Shown: positions 61,258 through 64,000 of the stretch, one piece after another
How the letters are laid out: the number at the start of each line of letters is the position of its first letter
Numbering within the stretch: position 1 is the stretch's first letter
Assembly: GCF_000518165.1 (NCBI RefSeq)
Contig: NZ_JADB01000001.1
Coordinates: 186,001-250,000 of the forward strand
Length of the DNA stretch: 64,000 bases
From: Bartonella elizabethae F9251 = ATCC 49927
GTDB lineage: Bacteria > Pseudomonadota > Alphaproteobacteria > Rhizobiales > Rhizobiaceae
Direction: 5' to 3'
Made by a program: the position numbers and the translations under genes
Notes under the pieces: model-generated
Seen by the model: the letters and a program-made list of their open reading frames with translations, nothing else
Database searches by the model: none
Told to the model about the DNA's origin: nothing

Positions 61258-62016
61258 GTGACAGCGCACGCTCCAGATCCTATTCATCAGTTTGAGATTT
61301 CACGGCTGATTAAGATTTCCATAGGGAATATGGATTTATCCTTTACAAATGTATCATTGTTTACAGTCGTTACAGTTGTTATAACTTCTGTTTTTCTCTT
61401 TATTTCATCATCAAGTCGTGGATTGGTTCCAACGCGGATGCAATCTCTTTCAGAAATGGCCTATGAGTTTGTCGCGTCGACTTTGCGGGAATCATCTGGT
61501 GTGCAGGGAATGCAATTTTTCCCTTTAGTTTTTTCTCTGTTTACTTTTATTTTGGTTGCTAACTTTATTGGTCTTTTCCCCTATTTTTACACGGTGACCT
61601 CTCAGATCATGATCACGTTTTCGTTGGCAATGGTGGTTATTTTGACGGTGATTGGTTATGGCTTTTATAAACATGGGGTTAGTTTTTTGAAACTGTTCGT
61701 TCCCAGTGGGGTTCCTGTCGTCGTTTTGCCTCTCGTGACAATGATTGAGATTATATCTTTTCTCTCCCGCCCCATCAGTCTTTCGCTTCGTCTTTTTGCA
61801 AATATGCTAGCTGGTCATATTACGCTCAAAGTGTTTTCAGGTTTTGTTGTTTCAATGATTGGGGTAGGAATCGTGGGCGTTGGTGGTTCGATTTTGCCCC
61901 TTATTATGACTGTAGCGATTACAGCTCTTGAGTTTTTGGTTGCATTTCTTCAAGCTTACGTCTTTACAGTTTTAACATGTATGTATCTTAATGATGCAAT
62001 TCATCCAGGACATTAA
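61258..62016 (+). CDS. atpB: ATP synthase F0 subunit a
   Basis: Subunit a forms the proton half-channels against the c-ring. The 252-residue protein has the key Arg in [20 protein letters not shown] and the last helix [20 protein letters not shown]. The start is a GTG at 61258, after GAGGTTGA; this puts it 12 bp after atpI, so the two are co-transcribed. Membrane segments and length are normal. Confidence 0.97.
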   Translation: MTAHAPDPIHQFEISRLIKISIGNMDLSFTNVSLFTVVTVVITSVFLFISSSSRGLVPTRMQSLSEMAYEFVASTLRESSGVQGMQFFPLVFSLFTFILVANFIGLFPYFYTVTSQIMITFSLAMVVILTVIGYGFYKHGVSFLKLFVPSGVPVVVLPLVTMIEIISFLSRPISLSLRLFANMLAGHITLKVFSGFVVSMIGVGIVGVGGSILPLIMTVAITALEFLVAFLQAYVFTVLTCMYLNDAIHPGH

Positions 62017-62070
62017 TAAAACTGGCGGTTTTCCGTCGAATAGTGCAATTTCGCTTTAAAGGAGAATAAT

Positions 62071-62301
62071 ATGGAAATGGTGCTTGCAGCAAAATATATT
62101 GGCGCTGGTCTTGCTTGCTTTGGTATGGCTGGAACAGCTTTAGGGCTTGGTAATATTTTTGGGAGCTATCTTTCTGGTGCGTTACGTAATCCATCAGCCG
62201 CAGATAGTCAGTTTGGACGTCTCGTCTTTGGTTTTGCTGTGACAGAAGCTTTGGGTATTTTTTCATTGCTCATTGCTTTATTACTTCTTTTTGGAGTTTA
62301 A
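62071..62301 (+). CDS. atpE: ATP synthase F0 subunit c
   Basis: Subunit c forms the proton-turned ring. The 76-residue protein has two helices; the first has the Gly/Ala packing (GAGLACFGMAGTALGLGNIF), and the second the ion-binding acid in GFAVTEALGIFSLLIALLLL. The loop has RNPSA. AAAGGAG lies well placed before the ATG. It follows atpB by 55 bp. Confidence 0.98.
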   Translation: MEMVLAAKYIGAGLACFGMAGTALGLGNIFGSYLSGALRNPSAADSQFGRLVFGFAVTEALGIFSLLIALLLLFGV

Positions 62302-62430
62302 TCATCATCAAAAGGGTATATTTGTTCTCGCTAGGAGGAAAGATTTGCCCTTTTAGGCTCTTAACCAGAGAATTATTCGTTAATTATCATTGGTTAGAGA
62401 GGGTTTAAGCTATCTAAAGGATGAAAGAAG
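62302..62430 (+). promoter_or_regulatory. atpE - b' spacer with a long-armed inverted repeat
   Basis: AAAAGGG (about 62310) and CCCTTTT (about 62348) could pair around a loop of about 30 bases in the 129-bp spacer. Such structures can raise subunit c mRNA over its neighbours, but the pairing is short. Confidence 0.3.
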
Positions 62431-62997
62431 ATGTTTGTTTCCAGCGCTTATGCACAGAATACTGAAACGTCGATAGAACATATCAAGAAAGTGGCAGAGC
62501 ATGCAAATCGTGTGTTTCCGCCTTTTGATTTTGTTCATTTTAGTTCGCATTTTTTCTGGTTGGCAATTTCTTTCGGACTTTTTTATCTGTTTATCTCTCG
62601 TGTGATTGCACCGCGTATTGGTGGTGTTATTGAAACACGTCGAGATCGGATTGCATCTGATTTAGATCAGGCAATGCGCATGAAGCAGGAAGCAGATATT
62701 GTTGTTGAAACTTATGAGCGTGAATTAGCAGAAGCGCGTTTGAAAGCTCATACCATAGCACAAGCTGCTGGTGAAGAATTAAAAGAAAAGGCAGAGCTTG
62801 AACGGAAGGAAATTGAAGAGCGTTTAGAGAAAAAGCTTGCAGATGCTGAAAAACAGATAGCAAAAATTCGCGATAAAGCGATGCAAAATGTTGGTTCTAT
62901 CGCTGAAGAAGTCGCCCTTGAAATTGTGAAAAAATTGATTGATGTTGATATCAGCAAAGAGGTTGTTCGTTCAGTTGTTAAAACTGCCGATTATTGA
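62431..62997 (+). CDS. atpG: ATP synthase F0 subunit b'
   Basis: The second stator b-type subunit, found in alphaproteobacteria and chloroplasts. The 188-residue protein has a longer N-terminus ([20 protein letters not shown]) before one membrane helix ([20 protein letters not shown]), then a long charged coiled coil (ERDRI-like [20 protein letters not shown]). It pairs with subunit b directly downstream, 11 bp away, to make a heterodimeric stalk. Also named atpF' or atpX. Confidence 0.95.
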   Translation: MFVSSAYAQNTETSIEHIKKVAEHANRVFPPFDFVHFSSHFFWLAISFGLFYLFISRVIAPRIGGVIETRRDRIASDLDQAMRMKQEADIVVETYERELAEARLKAHTIAQAAGEELKEKAELERKEIEERLEKKLADAEKQIAKIRDKAMQNVGSIAEEVALEIVKKLIDVDISKEVVRSVVKTADY

Positions 62998-63008
62998 GGA
63001 AGACAAAG

Positions 63009-63503
63009 ATGAGTGATACTTTTTGGGCTTTTGTTGGATTAGTTCTTTTTTTAGCTCTTTTAGTCTATTTCGAGATTCCGCAGAAAGTTTTACATCATCT
63101 TGATGCACGCGCGAAGCGTATCAAAGATGAGCTGGATGAGGCTCTACGTCTTCGTGAAGAGGCACAGGAAATATTAGCTGAATATCAACGCAAGCATGCA
63201 GAAGCAGAAAAAGATGCACAAGAAATTATTGCAGCGGCAAAGCATGAAGTTGAATCCGTGATTGCTGAAGCTCGTAAAAAAGCGGAAGAATATGTAAAAA
63301 ACCGCAATAAATTGGCTGAGCAAAAAATCGCTCAAGCAGAAGCAGATGCAATCCGCATGGTTTCTTCATCAGCTATCGATTTGGCAATTTCTACAGCACG
63401 TACTCTTATTACAAAGGAATTAGATTCTAATAGGTCAGATGAACTTGTTAAAGAGGCTCTTTCGAAAGAATCATTGAGAAAGATGAAAACATATCTTAAT
63501 TAA
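63009..63503 (+). CDS. atpF: ATP synthase F0 subunit b
   Basis: The stator stalk subunit. The 164-residue protein from the ATG at 63009 has one N-terminal membrane helix (FWAFVGLVLFLALLVYFEIP), then a long coiled coil (ARAKRIKDELDEALRLREE-like) reaching to F1. GAGGAAGACAAAG, which overlaps the preceding stop, is the ribosome site. It is the last gene of the F0 operon; the F1 genes are elsewhere, as in related bacteria. Confidence 0.96.
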   Translation: MSDTFWAFVGLVLFLALLVYFEIPQKVLHHLDARAKRIKDELDEALRLREEAQEILAEYQRKHAEAEKDAQEIIAAAKHEVESVIAEARKKAEEYVKNRNKLAEQKIAQAEADAIRMVSSSAIDLAISTARTLITKELDSNRSDELVKEALSKESLRKMKTYLN

Positions 63504-63806
63504 TGGCATTTTAGAGATAAAAAACTGCTCCTTTAAGTGTATAATTTTTTCAATATCAAATGCTTTAATCTACTATATCATGATGCTAGTCTTCAGTTCG
63601 CTGTGGATTGAGTTTAAAGGGCCGTGTTCTCTAGCTTAGGTTGATCTTTTGATTTTTTTCATAAAGATTATAATGAGAAGTGCTATTGTCTTTGTTTGTA
63701 TGAAGCGATAAGCGAGCACTGTTGTTATATTATCAGTTAAGATAGTGTGACGATTTTTGTATTGAGCAACTGCTTTTATGTTGGGCAGTTTTATGGAAAA
63801 TACCTT
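63504..63806. other. Gene-free region after atpF
   Basis: About 300 bp, AT-rich. No clear terminator or gene seen before the integrase leader repeat. Confidence 0.4.
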
Positions 63807-64000
63807 TCTCATTTCAAAACTGTTCTATTTTGAATTAATCAAAATCGTTTTTTTGCACGCGACAAGGGAGAATGGTTTGTGAACAAAATTGTGCAAGAAA
63901 AGTCATCTCTTATGAACGCTCTCAAGAGCTAAGGATTATCGGCAGCATTTGGGGCTGGTAAAAGTATGTGAGGGAGTTCGCTGGCTTTTTTTACAAGCGC
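63807..64000 (+). pseudogene. Integrase leader repeat and N-terminus remnant (copy B), cut by window edge
   Basis: The leader (63807-63911) has CTCATTTCAAA...TTGAATTAATCAAAATC, as in the copies at 25196 and 13945. The following TCTTATGAACGCTCTC and GCATTTGGGGCTGGTAAA match the start of the integrase at 25294 (codons for ALMNRL and TLGAGK). TAA and TGA stops break the frame. The remnant runs past the window end. Confidence 0.7.

Overview
The window reads as a chromosome segment of a Bartonella species (Alphaproteobacteria, Hyphomicrobiales). This rests on AT-rich DNA with long decayed intergenic stretches, Rhizobiales-type versions of serC, rpoH, gshA (plant-type GCS2), ubiG and lysC, a split F0 ATP synthase operon (atpI-atpB-atpE-b'-b), a tRNA-His of the alphaproteobacterial type (A73, no encoded G-1), and many phage-integrase fragments. 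The species cannot be fixed from sequence alone; a rodent- or cat-associated lineage is an inference.

Layout. 1-1.6 kb: decayed phage or island genes (YqaJ-type exonuclease fragment, broken DUF488 gene, AlpA-like excisionase) against the 3' end of tRNA-Phe. 2-19 kb: core genes serC, purA, a membrane protein, rpoH, an RluA-family pseudouridine synthase, an aldehyde dehydrogenase, an ftsK paralogue, a PAS histidine kinase, mscL and pyrD, with two gene-free stretches of about 1.1 kb. 19-29 kb: accessory zone starting at tRNA-His, with phage lysis-like fragments, two small membrane proteins, phage gene fragments, a GC-richer radical-SAM/MFS pair behind a three-half-site operator-like sequence, an integrase fragment, a MATE pump and a RhuM pseudogene. 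29.5-42.6 kb: a puuA-puuB-like pair, zwf-pgl-edd (oxidative pentose phosphate / Entner-Doudoroff entry), folD, an AsmA-family protein, rsmE and gshA. 43-60 kb: a cystine-type symporter, methyltransferases, comF, a glutaredoxin, ubiG, lysC, a thymidylate-kinase-like gene with two in-frame TGA codons, nhaA, a large single-anchor protein, an SLC13-type transporter, a YfgM-like protein and der. 60.8-63.5 kb: atpI-atpB-atpE-b'-b, flanked on both sides by integrase debris.

How the parts work together. Zwf, Pgl and Edd convert glucose-6-phosphate to KDPG while making NADPH; GshA and the glutaredoxin belong to the thiol system that NADPH supports, and the cystine-type carrier could supply cysteine to GshA. 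The puuA/puuB-like pair and the separate aldehyde dehydrogenase could form a polyamine-degradation route (inference). The most unusual material is the tRNA-His-linked accessory zone: a radical-SAM gene whose C-terminus can be recovered across two frameshifts up to its MFS partner, a symmetric operator-like element upstream, and a dispersed family of at least four integrase N-terminal remnants that share the same leader sequence.
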